In this document: piece after piece, positions 33,575 through 45,489 of the stretch
Layout of the letters: the number at the start of each line of letters is the position of its first letter
How positions within the stretch are numbered: the first letter of the stretch is position 1
Origin: Fennellomyces sp. T-0311
Taxonomy: Eukaryota > Mucoromycota > Mucoromycetes > Mucorales > Lichtheimiaceae
Assembly: GCA_025266875.1 (NCBI GenBank)
Contig: JALLLT010000018.1
Location: 186,001 to 250,000, forward strand
Direction of reading: 5' to 3'
DNA length: 64,000 nt
Made by a program: the position numbers and the translations under genes
Notes under the pieces: generated by a model
What the model was told of the DNA's origin: nothing
Seen by the model: only the letters and a program-made list of their open reading frames with translations
Databases searched by the model: none

Positions 33575-35189
33575 TTATTCGAGTTGCTTGGCTTTCAGGA
33601 AGGCAATGAAGCCATCAATAATGGCTTGCATAGCAGCAATACTGTTGGCAATGGAAGGGCTGTTGGAAATAATCTTAGGATCATCCTTGTAAACGGTTTC
33701 GGCAAAGGCAAGAAATTTCTTCAGCAAAAGACCCACAAAAGGAGATTCCTTTTGGATATTGGCGACGATTTTTTCAGCAGCCTTGAACCATAGATCCATC
33801 GCCGAGATCCGTCGATTTTCCTCGCTCAGACCAGAGGACATTTCGGGCTTCATGATATAATCAGGGACAGGGATCGTGATAAGAAATGTGTATACAAGGT
33901 TACCAAGGGTATCGGCCAAAGGCTCGTGGGTACGTTCGAGTCCAGTAATCATCTTCTCCATCTCGCTCTTGTCGGCCAAAAGGGTATACAATGGTCCTTC
34001 GGTGATGAGACCATTTTCAATGCCTTCGATATAGTTTTTGGCAACGCGATAGGCTCCTTCAGCACTGTTGGCAAGGTGCAGCATGTAGTTAGTGGCACGG
34101 GCGTGCTCGGTGATCGCCTTGATGAATTCGAGGGCAACTTCACCGATCGTACGAATAACACGGACACGAATCAATGCACCAATCACATCCTTGGGCTCAG
34201 TGCGGCGCAAAAAGTCGCCCATGGTACGTTCAAGAGCACCAGTAATGTTAGTTAATTCGCTGACAAAGCTGCGGGTCAAGACTTCAACAGTTTGGGCAAT
34301 ATCGGTTTCAGGAATATCGGAAGCCATGACGTAGGCGCGCATGATGGGGTGGACACCTTCGTGGAGATGGTTAAGCATGGCTTCGAGCTGTTCATGCAAA
34401 ATGGCTTGGGGATCGCTATCGGCATGTTCTTCGACGTTGACGAGGAACGCATGGAAAGTGCCAATCAGGTTGTTGATCAATTGTTCAACGGGACTTGAGC
34501 CGGTACCAAAGTTCTGGAACATGTATTCGAGAGCAGCCTTGAGCTTTCTCGTGAACTCCTGGACTTGATGGTTGTCTGTACCATTCAAGATATCCAACAA
34601 GGCTCTGGGAATGGAATCCAAAGATCCTTCGAGTCCTCCTCTTCCTCCACCTCCTCCACCTCTCATGATATCTCCCGCATTGAGCGTATTCTCGCCAATT
34701 TTGGCACCGCCTTCGACATTGCCTCCAATAAAGTCTTGGACACCGTCAACGGAATTCCCGACAGTTTGGCTGGCATTACTCCCCGCACTGTTGATAATGT
34801 TTGTCGCTTGTTCAACGGCTGCACCATGGTCATGGCGTGTCGTGTCATCGTTCATGTATATCTTGTCGATAATCGCATTGATGGAAACAGGTGGAGCTAC
34901 TTGATGCGCAGCCGCATCGGCCGATAATGTATTATCCACGGTCATGGCGAGTTGGCGAATAAGCGCAGCGACGCTGCCTTCCAGTTCAGCCGCCTGGATG
35001 GTGGATTGAGCGTTCTGTACGTCTGGTTTAGGTGCCTGAATAATAATAATTAAAAAAGAGGTTAATACTTTTCTTTTGTCAAGCATGAGCTGTATTTACC
35101 TCGCTTGGCTCAGTCTCGCCTGTTTCAGGTACAACGGCTGCCCATGCAAATGGCAAGATGGCCAAACCTGCAAGATATGTGAACTTCAT
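33575..35189 (-). CDS. Secreted 516-aa helical protein, unknown
   Basis: Exons 35189-35100 and 35035-33575, 1551 nt, 516 aa. The signal peptide is residues 1-17 (MKFTYLAGLAILPFAWA). The body is helical and rich in Ala/Leu/Ile with no cysteines that I noticed in the main part. There is a run of Gly near residue 165 (MRGGGGGGRGG) separating a short N-terminal part from the long C-terminal one. No catalytic motif is recognised, and no TM or GPI signal at the end (AFLKAKQLE). It is probably an exported or vacuolar protein specific to this lineage. The large single exon, intact for 487 codons, argues that it is expressed. Confidence 0.75.
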
Positions 35190-36452
35190 TTTGTTTACTG
35201 AATGCTCGGGGAATTTTTTCTTTAGATTCATTTCTGGTTTATATATCATAAAATCAGAATGTGTCCTGGAATGTTCATTCTTTAGTACGGTCAAGATGAT
35301 GACAGCTAACATTGATCGATGGTCGCTATAAAAAACATATAGCTCTATGTCTTCCGTCTCGAGAGCAACGGTTGTATACCGACAAGTTGAAAGTAAATCT
35401 CTGAAAGGTGCTGTGTCATGCACCTTAAGGTTTAGCGCAAAACAGGGATAAGATGTACTTGCTTTCCTGGTACTCGGTTGTTGGAATGTGGACTGTCGCT
35501 TCATGTCGAGCATTTTAGATCCATGCACTAAAGGCGGTATGCAAAAAAGGTGAGAAATTGATGCTTGCCTTCTGATCCGCACAAATGATCACTGCCTTGG
35601 ATGTATCTGTTCTAGATCGTGAAGGGTTTACATACCAGTAACGGCACATCTCGACCAAAGCGGTTCTTCTCGGTTATTTCAACAATAATCTTCACTGCGT
35701 ATGTGCTATTTACTTAAGTGCGTGGCAACGAATGATGGCTGTGATAAAAGCACAACCGTTTACTGTGCTCCTAGGATACTTGGCACATATCGAATCGACG
35801 GTGACCAAGATTGTGATATTGATCCGTACAAACTTTACTCTAGAATGCAATTAAAAATGCAAGGGACAAAGAGAGTTCGAGGTACATATCAAATCCATGC
35901 TGGATGTTTCAATCTGCAGACGTTCTAAAACCATCTACTACTCGATTACTTGCGTAAAAAGTATTTCAAACTACTTATTGATGGATGAAAGTGTACCTGA
36001 TCAGTACACTATGCGAGGACAGAGAGCGAGAGCGAGAGACCTCTTTGGTTAAAGCAATGATCAGTTCCTAGTGGTTCAGTGGCTATGAACGTGACCTATT
36101 GGTTTTCCCGCCCACTGTTCCTGGAACGTATTACCAAATTTGGATCGTGTTGCCATGCTGGGTAACCTGCCCTAATTACTTTGAAATCGTGGGAGCAAAC
36201 GATACTTTTACTTCCGACAACATCATCGAATCACTTTCTCAGAAAGGAGCGGTCTAGAATAGTCCTGCTTGTTATACCGAATCTCGTTTGTACGGAATCA
36301 GCCGAAGTGTGGGGCTGTCAAAGGGCAGCCAAAAAGAGTAAAACATGTCACAAAAGTCCGCTTGGGCTATTTTCAATCGGCGACGCTTTCTTTTTCAAAG
36401 CAGAAACTCGTTTGCTTTCGTTTTTCTCCCACCTTTTTTCTCGCTCTCCGTC
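35190..36452. other. Intergenic
   Basis: Upstream regions of the secreted protein (minus) and uridine phosphorylase (plus). Small GA-rich run near 36020. An in-frame ATG at 36345 could extend the phosphorylase. Nothing else supported. Confidence 0.45.
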
Positions 36453-37458
36453 ATGAAGGAAACTCTGAAAAACGCAAACTTCCCACAGGATGCCGAAGGA
36501 CGGGTATACCATCTGAATGTCAAATATGGTCAGGTGGCCAATCGTATTCTCACCGTAGGCGATTACGTGCGAGCACGCGCTATTGCCAAATGGTTGGATC
36601 CCGAAGAACAAGCCGGCCACCCCACCTTTATCCACACAAGCCAGCGAGGCTTTTTGACTATCACTGGCAGATACAAAGGCGTCCCAGTTACGATCATGGC
36701 AATGTAAGCCTGAACAATCTCAGGGTTTATTCTTTTTTTATTCAACGGTTTGTGCTGATAGTGGCATGGGCAATCCGATGATGGATTTCTTTGTTCGTGA
36801 AACAAGGGCCGTTGTTTCAGGCACCATGGCCATCATACGATTCGGTTCGTGCGGCTCATTGACTGGACGTGCACCACCTGGTGCAGTGGTGGTTCCTCGC
36901 GGTGGCTACTGCATCCGACGCAACATAGACTACTTTAGTGATAGCCCCATCAACAAGGATTTGGCCAAAACACCGTATCTTATCTCGGGCGAATTTGCGG
37001 CAGATGCTGAAATGACCGGCCAACTTGCGAAAAACATGAATGCGACGCTCAGTACACTGGCCGAAGAAACGGATGGTGCGGTCGGCCCAGTCGTCACCGG
37101 TGGACTCAATGCTGACGGCTGTTCCTTTTACTCATCACAAGGCCGACAGGACCCTTCGTTCTGGGATGACAATACTCAGCTGATCAAGCAGGCTCTCGCT
37201 ACGCATCCCGATACGGACTCCTTGGAAATGGAGACGAGCATGTTGTTCCATCTCGCAAAGTGCTCAACTCTGCAAAAGATTCGGGCTGCTGGTTGCATGC
37301 AAGTGTTTGCTGACCGTGTCGGAAACGACTTTATCCGGCCCGAGGTGGTTGCATTGCTGGAACCCGCGGCGGGCAAAGCTGTGCTTGATACGCTGGTGGC
37401 AACAGAAATAGACGATGAAATGGATCCAATCGGCACAGTCTGGGAACGTGTCAAGTAA
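36453..37458 (+). CDS. Uridine phosphorylase
   Basis: Exons 36453-36703 and 36762-37458, 948 nt, 315 aa. It belongs to the PNP/UDP phosphorylase family: TVGDYVRARAIAKWLD near the N-terminus, GMGNPMMDFFVRE after the first intron, IRFGSCGSL for the phosphate-binding loop, and DSLEMETSMLFHLAK, the base/ribose-binding ExE block. It cleaves uridine with phosphate to uracil and ribose-1-phosphate in pyrimidine salvage. An upstream in-frame ATG at 36345 would add 36 residues rich in Phe/Arg, possibly a targeting peptide, but the shorter start fits the family better. Confidence 0.9.
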
Positions 37459-39387
37459 AATCTCCCGCATTACGTGCTTATTGTGTGCCAGGCGGTTTCT
37501 ATTTTGGGATGTCCACTATTACTTTATCGTTTATACCTGCCTTCCCAATTACAAGTATTCTATAATTTCCAATATACCATCACATGTAATCATGCACTGT
37601 TGCACAAACATTCTACATTGAAAAATACTGGCTATATGCGCGTTCAGGGTCAACAAATGCCTTGGGTCCCTATCGGTACAACTGCTATTTTTGGATTCTG
37701 TGGTAGCGGTCCCCGTGGTGACTATTTTGAAACGTGGGTCCCCACCGTCACGATTACATAAACGATCCTGACCGCAGAAAACACCCGAATGGCCGTGTCT
37801 AGCTCTCATTTAAGCTCCTTCTGCGTAGAATTTTCGATGCTTTACATTGATCACAGGGAAATTCTGCGCGTAATGACGTTGTTCCAACGGAACATTGTAT
37901 GTGAACAGAATACCGATTAGAAGGCGCGAAAAATGATAGCATTGGATTCGAGAAATAATTGCTTTATATTGTGCTTTTATGTACATGAATCCAATGCAAG
38001 GCTTTCTCATTAATAGATCATTGTTAATCGTAAGCAAATCGAATCACACATGGGAAAGTCATATATATTTTACGTTACATGTTTCTAGAAAAGTACGTTT
38101 TCCGATTAAAGTAAGGTGACTGAGTACGTTGTCCCAAGTATTTCCCAGAGTCACTGCGTGCTTCCCAGTCATGAAATTCTTCAGAAGAATTGAACTGATG
38201 CGCTTGTATGTCCATAGAATCACCATCAATCTTTTCAACAAATAGCTGCAACCACATAGTCTGAGCTCATATCGAGTACTACTGTACCAATCCGCGAGTG
38301 CTGATAGAGTACAAATACATTCACTCGGTGAGTGAAAGAGCCGATAACGGCGTACTGTCGTCAGATATCCAATAATGAGCATCACCAAAGTCTGGGCTGG
38401 TAAACATATATTATTGACTCCAGTCAAACCCTGCTCTTGTGCTGCTATCAAAGTGGTCCATAATGGTGAGTACGTAAAAGGACAGACTGTATGGTTCGCT
38501 TTATTTAGTGCAAAAGCCATTTGCTTCAAGCTATGACCGTTTGAGCATTTAATCCATATATATTTGAGGACTGCTCCGCGGCTCATAACACTAGATATGC
38601 TTCAAATGTACGACACAAATGACTCTATGTAAGAAATCATCAATGGACAATTTTTGCAACTGGTGACATATAGCTGTAACTATTAAATGTGACACCCAGT
38701 ATGGCATTCGTGGCGTTTCTCAATGAGTGATAATGACGATAGCGATGAGAAGAATAAATTGTGGTTGTTTGGTCTGTAATAATCAGTAGCACTATCCCCC
38801 ACTGCTCAAGACATGGTCCATTGATTTCAGCTCAATGCCACGTGCTCATCGCCATCATCAAAGTAATTACTGTGAGATCCTTTCATCCATTGTACTTGCA
38901 TTTCTTGTTCTGTCATATCATAGACACTGCAGTAGCTGCATTTGATAGATCGCATGATATAGCCTCTCAAATCGTATGTAACTGCATATCCTCATTGATA
39001 GCAAAGATCCAACAATTAGACGGCATAAGTATAATCCATGAGTGCCCATCCAATAACGACGCTCATAGGATTCCATGGTTGTTGTAGGATATTGGGCGAG
39101 TAAATTTGCCGCGAAACATATGACAGATAAATCATTTTCGGCTGATCGTGGATAGAGCACTTTCATCATAGTCGAAACGTTACTAGCATAATTGGTGCCA
39201 CTGGGAAGCCTGTCTGCAAAAATATTGCCCAGTGCGAATATTTTGTCCTGCTCTTAAGTGTTTTAAGGACGTGGACAAAGCAGAGAACTTGGTTTGTACT
39301 TTTTTGCTTTTTTTTCCCTTGAATTGTAGCATAGCGTTAATGAGAAAATTGTTTTTCTTTGTGTATGTTGCTGGGTCTGGTATATGT
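37459..39387. other. Gene-poor interval
   Basis: No intact gene. The minus strand at about 38077-38257 reads MDIQAHQFNSSEEFHDWEA and on, which resembles the start of MULE/FAR1-type transposase proteins but lacks context. The 175-aa minus ORF at 38059-38586 overlaps it in another frame and is not supported. TE debris is the best guess. Confidence 0.35.
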
Positions 39388-39797
39388 TTACAAGAGACCT
39401 TTCGTCCGACAATCAAAATTCGGGTTGATATCGTAGTAGTTCATCATTTGCTCAAGTGCTTTGCTTTTCGCTTTGGTTAATTCTGTAACACGTGCTATAT
39501 TGAAGAAATCTCGGGGACCGTCGATATTGATTTCAGGAACCAAGACAACTGTGTATTATGCTTTGCTGTAAAAAAGGTGCATTTGCTTTATTTCACTTTT
39601 TCGGCCTTATTTGTTTGGTCGATACAGATTTTATCGTACCACAAGTACTCGATGTCAAAATCCTTGCATATTTGTTGAAGCAATTCGCCGTATATAGCAT
39701 AGTTGGTTCGTATTGATTTGCAGTAACGTTCAGGTCCTCCGGCTTTTTTTTTGCTTTTCAAGCAACTTGGCCATGATTTTATGATGCCCATGGTCAA
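39388..39797 (-). pseudogene. HET-domain protein, broken
   Basis: On the minus strand the first part reads GELLQQICKDFDIEYLWYDK and ICIDQTN, the HET core (YLWxDxxCIDQ). After a frameshift near 39593 it continues with KQMHLFYSKA, then a stop, then YTVVLVPEINI, the next HET block. A second in-frame stop and a frameshift therefore disable it. The open frame then runs to 39388. HET domains control non-self recognition in ascomycetes. In this lineage their job is not established. Confidence 0.65.
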
Positions 39798-41194
39798 TCA
39801 TATTGTATTCTGTACTCTCCAGTTGGTATTTCTCGCCTGACTGCTCCCAGCAATATGATATTGCGGGCGGGTAGTGCGGGTCTGTATCCGCCTCCCTTTG
39901 AATTGTACTCGGTATAGGTTGGGTCGACTACTGATTGCGGTGTGACGTACTTGATATACATACCGGTGGCAGATGATTCCCTGGCTTTGCTATGTGATAT
40001 GCTCTTGTTACTACTATGCTAAAACAGCACCTGTCATTCTCGAAAATGCGTTGAGAAAACGTTAAATTGCCAAACTTTACCCGACAACATGTAGATGATT
40101 TTTGCAGCCGCAAGTAAAGAGATAAAAAGTGCGAAAGAAAAAGGGGAAATAGCAAGAAAAATGGGCTGGGGGCTCTTGTAATGTGCACAGTGTATGTAAC
40201 CTTTGTAGTCGTGCCCATAAACATTATTAACATACGTAAAAGCAATCGAAGCTGTGGATGACCAAGGGCAATAACTTAAGTATGTAACTTTTCATGTATT
40301 TATTTTTGCTATGCAAGACTTTCACGTAACAGTTCATTAGGTAGTTAGGATGAGGTTAGTCGCACTTATATCAAATGTGGCACCACACAACATGTGATTG
40401 CATGTAATGTCCACCATGCTTCACCATTACACGGGCGATTGCTATGACTATGTTCAAGAATACGTCTATACTTATCATTTTGTAATAATTTTAAGGTGCC
40501 TTTCTATTATAATTAACCAAGCAACAAACTGTCCAATACAACTTTATGTTTTTCGTTATGAAGATAAAGAGTGTGTTGTATTTCTTTCTAAACTTGCGGA
40601 AGACAATGGCGAAACTTAATAAGCTATAACTGAATGGAGAGCTAGCAAATTTCTGCCGTTGTCAACAAGCCGTGATAATCTCTTGGTGTTTTTGACCAAT
40701 GTACTTCCACTCATGGTGTGCTTTTCCGTTGGTGCAAAAAATACCGGTATCGATAGACGCTCTTCATTCTTTGATAGATGTATACGCCGCTTCAATTGAA
40801 CAGTGCCTGGAGTCGCGATGAACAATACTGAGCCGGATCACTATTGTGCGTATCCATTTATATCAATGGTTCGTCGAATAGAATCGACATGAATGTAAAC
40901 GGTTTTTTTTTCAAATACTATCCTCGATAGTGCCGTTCCTACTGACTACTGTTGTACACATGTTTTCGTGATTTAGTTACCATCGAACGAAGAAAAGAAA
41001 AGGGATTTGTTCCTTTGGGGAAACGCGGTTGCTAAGGAGAATGAGCAACTCCGAATTCGTGACGTCGGCGCACAGATTTTGGAGGGTGTGGCAACAGCAA
41101 ACAAAAGTTCTACGACCAGACATATTACTGCAAGTCAGACTTCACTCTCCCCCCTTCTCTATATCTCCCTTCTCTTTCTTTGTGTCTGCCAATC
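39798..41194. other. Gene-poor interval and NDUFA9 promoter
   Basis: No supported ORF. A GACGTC palindrome at 41060-41066 lies upstream of NDUFA9. The start of the HET pseudogene is probably also here but was not readable. Confidence 0.4.
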
Positions 41195-42984
41195 ATGCTT
41201 GCCACCGCTCTTTTGAGACGTAAAGCAATGACAATGTAGAGAAAGCCATTGGTATTAATCTACCAATTTTTTTTAGAGGCTGGACGTCGTGAGACCACCA
41301 AGGTCGCTTCCAACCAAATTGTAAACTAAACGCGTCTCTATTGCAACAGCATTTGCTCATGTTATATTTCGCCATAGCGTTCGATGCACGATTTGACGTT
41401 CCGCAAGAAAACCGGTCAGACCATGATCAAGTATGGTCGCGGTGGCCGGTAAGTTTTCACGTATAAGTGTCAGAATGATTGAATTAACACCGAATCGAAA
41501 AAAAAAGTTCGTCCACCAACGGTCATATCGCCACTGTTTTCGGTTGTACCGGTTTCGTTGCTCGTTACGTTGTTCAGAAACTCGGTAAAATTGACGCGTC
41601 TTTTCGAAACAATAACGAATTACTGAACAAACGGAATTAGCTCGTCAGGGTACCCAGGTGGTTGTCGCTTATCGTGATCCCGATGAAGCCCGTCATTTGA
41701 AGGTTACTGGTGATTTGGGTCAGATTATTCCTTTGGTAAATCTCTCTTTTTTTCATGCATATATCGAAAAAACTCATGTGTTTTTTTTTTTTAAAAAAAA
41801 AAGGAATTCGACTTGAGAAACCGCGAACAAATCATGGAATGTGTCCGTCACTCTGATATCGTTTACAACCTTGTTGGCCGTGACTATGAGACCAAGTAAT
41901 TAAAAAAACACGGGTTACCATGGTGATATATTAACAAAAGTAACTATAGGAACTTCACCTTTAACGATGTTCATGTCGAAGGTTCGCGCCTCATCGCCGA
42001 AGCTTCCGCCGAAGCTGGCGTTGCTCGTTTCGTCCAAGTGTCGGCCTTGAACGCTTCGGAAGATTCGACTTCCAAATTCTTGCGCTCAAAGGTTTGTTTA
42101 AATAATCATGGAATTTAGGAGAAACTGATCAGTGGATGCAGTACTTGGGTGAACAAGCTGTTCGTGAAGTATTCCCTGACGCCACCATCGCCCGACCTGG
42201 TTGGATGTATGGTCATGAGGATCGTTTCTTGAACCGAATTGGTAATGACGAGGGCTGGCAATTCTATGTGAATCAGGGCAAAGCCAAGATCTATCCTGTT
42301 TCGGTAATGTTATCTATTCATATGAAGATTACATTCCATTGTTTAACCTGTTTTTTTAAAATAGGCCATTGACTTTGCTCAAGCTTTGGAAGTCATGTTC
42401 CTTGCCGACTCGACTGCTGGCAAGACCTATGAACTTTACGGGTAAGCTTGTGAAAAGATAACAAATGTAGCATTCAGCTGAAAGGATCCATAGTCCCCGA
42501 GCATGGACGTATGAGCAAATCTTTGAATTGGCCCGTGAGATCTCGATGAAGCCTCTTCCGATCCGCCCGTTACCCCTCCCTGTCGCAAAGTAAGTCATCC
42601 ACAGTACCAAAAAGGAAAAATTGGCTTTTGGCTTTTTGCATGATGACGAAACTGATCATATTACTTTATAGGCTGATTGCTACTCTTGTTGATAAGCTTC
42701 CCTACAACCAAATGATCAGCCCTGACCTGATTGAAAGAGTACGCCCCATGGCTTTTACTTTAAACATTTTTACTCACGTTATCTTTTTTTTGCGATAGAT
42801 GACAATGGATGACAAGCCCACACCCGGCGCTCTCACTTTCAAGGACTTGTACATCGAGCCCACCGACCTTCAGAACGTTGCTCTCCAGTACCTCCGACGT
42901 TTCCGTAGCAACGCAGTGTTTGACCTTCCTTACGAGAAGGGTGAGGGAGAGGTCAAGAAGGGACTGTACCATGTCATCGATTAA
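41195..42984 (+). CDS. NDUFA9: Complex I 39-kDa subunit (NDUFA9)
   Basis: Twelve exons (41195-41219, 41277-41320, 41378-41448, 41508-41584, 41641-41735, 41804-41895, 41950-42091, 42142-42303, 42365-42441, 42494-42589, 42672-42738, 42799-42984) total 1134 nt, 377 aa. A basic targeting peptide is followed by the Rossmann NAD(P)H-binding loop TVFGCTGFVARYVVQKL. It continues with the atypical-SDR blocks NLVGRDYETKNFTFNDVHVEG and RPGWMYGHEDRFLNR. The product is an accessory subunit at the hydrophilic arm of respiratory complex I, on the matrix side. Very small first exon of 25 nt. Protein length fits the family. Confidence 0.93.
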
Positions 42985-43094
42985 AAAAGCACATAAAAAA
43001 ACTTTTTTAGAATATAAAAAGAAGCGTTTTTTTTTCCCAATCGGGAGCGGTAGTTTATAATGCAAAAGGGTTTATTTATATTAATGCTGTTAAC

Positions 43095-43114
43095 GAGAGA
43101 GAGAGAGAGAGAGA
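43095..43114. repeat. (GA)n microsatellite
   Basis: Ten GA units in the 3' flank of NDUFA9. Confidence 0.9.
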
Positions 43115-43145
43115 CTATGTACAGTTATGTTTCTTATATTTTGTA

Positions 43146-43610
43146 TTACGACATGTGGTTTGTGTCATTTTCCCTGGTATCACCATGCTGATAAGCAGTT
43201 TGTTGTTGCTGCGGTGAGTCACCATCGTCTTGTTTGTCATGATGATGGAGCGGAAAGAAAAATGGCGGCATTTGCCTTGGATCAATGCCCGCTCGTTCAG
43301 CTGAAGCACATAGCATCATGTCTCCAAAGTCATCCATGAGGCTATCTTCTTGTTCCAAATCATCAAAGCAGGCATCAAGCCAATTCTGCTGCTCGACTTG
43401 CTCTTCTTTCATTTCCGAGTCCTCAGCTTCTTTCGTCCAGATAAGCGGTGATGATGGTTGCGGTTGCGATGTCAGTGCATTGCGTATCAGGACAAATGGC
43501 AGCAACGAATGGTTTTGTTCTTGCAGTTTATGGAACGAGAGACATATTATAAAATCAAGATCTTCAGGCTGTTGTTGCTGTTGTTGCTGCTGCTGTTGTT
43601 CATCTGTCAT
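43146..43610 (-). CDS. PolyQ protein with SERTA-like segment
   Basis: Intronless, 154 aa, start ATG at 43610. Residues 5-14 are a Gln run. The next 35 residues read ICLSFHKLQEQ then LLPFVLIRNALTSQ, which follows the SERTA pattern (S-x-x-K-L, then L-x3-VLI-x-N-x-L) of TRIP-Br/SERTAD co-regulators. The acidic centre (WLDACFDDLEQEDSLMDDFG) resembles the acidic transactivation part of those proteins. A second Gln/His-rich tract lies near the end. If this is SERTA, it would bind transcription complexes or cyclin/CDK partners. Assignment is by pattern only. Confidence 0.55.
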   Translation of the reverse strand: MTDEQQQQQQQQQQPEDLDFIICLSFHKLQEQNHSLLPFVLIRNALTSQPQPSSPLIWTKEAEDSEMKEEQVEQQNWLDACFDDLEQEDSLMDDFGDMMLCASAERAGIDPRQMPPFFFPLHHHDKQDDGDSPQQQQTAYQHGDTRENDTNHMS

Positions 43611-44077
43611 TATTAAATTTTTGCGAAAAAAAGGGAAAGGAAAGAAGAAAGGAGGCGCGGGGTAAAAAAAGAAGAAGAGAAGAGAGAGAGAGAGACAAAA
43701 AGACAGTGAGTAAAAGCGTGCCTATTGTAAAAACCCCATGACTTGCGTACTAATGGTTTTTTCCGATGATTGTCATGAAGTGAAAACGCGAGGACATCAT
43801 CCGCTGTCCCATGATTGCTTGTGTGTGTAACTTGAACGCATCGCAAAACTTACAACCACCCGGTTCCCAAGCAGTCGGGGTTGGTCATGCAAAAAAAGAG
43901 ATACCTTTATCTTCCTTTTGAGAAAACAAAAGAGCGAAGGGGAGAGGGAAATAAAAAGAGGGAGGAAGTCCACAGTGAGAGAGTGACGCACACAAGAGAT
44001 AGAAAAAGATTAGGATGTTGTGTTGGATCGACAGAGAGAGAGAGATAAGGGAGAGAGAGAGAGAGTAATGTGTATGC
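43611..44077. other. Intergenic with GA runs
   Basis: Purine-rich blocks at about 43675-43705 and (GA)n at 44032-44067 flank a short stretch without any ORF support. Upstream of the polyQ gene (minus), downstream of the A20/AN1 gene (minus). Confidence 0.5.
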
Positions 44078-44786
44078 TCACATGCTGTCCAGGCGTTGAA
44101 ACGATCTGCCGCCGCGTGGTCGTTCGTTCAACTTGGGATTCTTCTTTGCCAGAATATCTATTGTTCGCGAACAACCCCCCTCTTTGTCAATATACACTCC
44201 CTCTTTTATGTACATTTTTTGCATACCTTTGTCCATGGAGGCATGATCGAAATCACAATCATGTTTATCGGGGTAGCGATGCGAATCGCAAAAGACGTAT
44301 TCGCATCGACACTTATTACTCAGCTGCTTCGCTAATGGAATCTGCTTTCAAATGAGTAAAAGGGATGATTATAAATATGAAAAAGCGTTACCTTGGTTCG
44401 ACACATGAAGCATCGTCCAGTGCTCTTTTGGACAGGTTTGCTCGGCGGTTGTTCTTCTTGTGGTTCTTCTTGTCGGCTAGGTTCGGCAATGGGCGTTTCT
44501 TCTGATGGCGTTGGTGTTGTAATCGGCGGCGACAATTCATGCTTTTCTTGTACGGGTTCAGGCTTGGCACTACTCTCATGCACTAAAAAAAATAATAACC
44601 ATTAGTCACAATGCACATGCCAAATTATCCAGGTTTTTTTTTTTTCGTTTTACCTTGTTCTTTTTTATTCTGGTCTTCTTGCTCTCGGAAGCATTTGGAA
44701 CACATGTTGTTGTAGATTTTGTTACCGTAGAAACCGCATCCCGCACTGCATGGCAACGGCACATCTGGCGCCTTGTTGTCTTCCAT
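44078..44786 (-). CDS. A20/AN1 zinc-finger protein
   Basis: Exons 44786-44654, 44582-44392 and 44344 (or 44341)-44078. The N-terminal A20 finger is PCSAGCGFYGNKIYNNMCSK followed by CF, with C-x4-C-x11-C-x2-C spacing. A Pro/Glu-rich linker leads to the C-terminal AN1 finger: RCFMCRTK, IPLAKQLSNKCRCEYVFCDS, HRYPDKHDC. Length is 195 or 196 aa, depending on a CAG/CAGATT tandem acceptor (AAGCAG); the 195-aa form matches family spacing better. Such proteins bind ubiquitin chains through A20 and act in stress or proteasome handling. Intact, both fingers complete. Confidence 0.92.
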
Positions 44787-45489
44787 TTATATAAAGCCGA
44801 TAAGAGATAAAGGGAAAAAAAGTGTGTGTGGGTGTGGGTGGGTGGGTTGTTCTGTGTGTGCGTATGGAAAATGCCAAAGGGAGTTAGTTGAGCGGGTGCA
44901 CACGCAATTGCTGTCTGGCGTCCGCTCAGTTGTGTGACGTCGATTGTTCCGCAGCCAAGATGGGGGGAGCGTGATTTATCTGGGGGGAGGGGCGCAGTTG
45001 CTGGGCACGTAATCCAATGGCAATTGAATAACTCACTTTGAATCAACCGAAAATTCTGAGTTGTGCGAGTGAGTCATGACGAGATATTTTTTTCGTCTCT
45101 TCTTTTCGATCTTTTGAACTTGCGCATCTTCAGTGACCAACCATCTATCAGCTCTGTGTATATAACTAATCCTTCTCCAAAACCCTCTTTTTTCTTTCTT
45201 CTTTATAAACAAAACCCACTCTTCTTTATTCTCCCTTCTACAATGTGCATTTCGATTGTTGACGCCCGCCGTTTCTAGGTTCAGTTATCTTTTTTTTATC
45301 CACCAAAAGAATTCGCAACTATCTGGCTTCTCATTGTTTATTCTTGAAAAACGAGAGCAGCCGCCGTATCTGAACCCACACACTGTTTTTTATTTTGTCC
45401 CCTTTTCCCAACCTTTTTCATAACCGTTTTCCCAAAAAGAGGCGTAGCGCCGATAACATCTTAGCAAGACCTTGCCAAGCACCAATACA
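44787..45489. other. Divergent promoter region
   Basis: About 700 nt between the A20/AN1 start and the cyclin start. A GT/GGGT-rich run at about 44820-44850, a GACGT motif near 44936, CCAAT near 45014, and CT-rich leader sequence with a small upstream ATG at 45242. No gene. Confidence 0.45.

Noticed and set aside
33926..34927. Several plus-strand ORFs in 33.9-34.9 kb
   Set aside because: Antisense shadows of the 516-aa secreted protein exon.
35079..35582. 167-aa minus-strand ORF upstream of the secreted protein
   Set aside because: It reads through the true start MKFTYLAG of the secreted protein; the signal peptide begins at 35189, so the upstream part is leader.
38059..38586. 175-aa minus-strand ORF
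   Set aside because: No domain, skewed composition, and a different frame in the same place reads more like a transposase start; likely chance.
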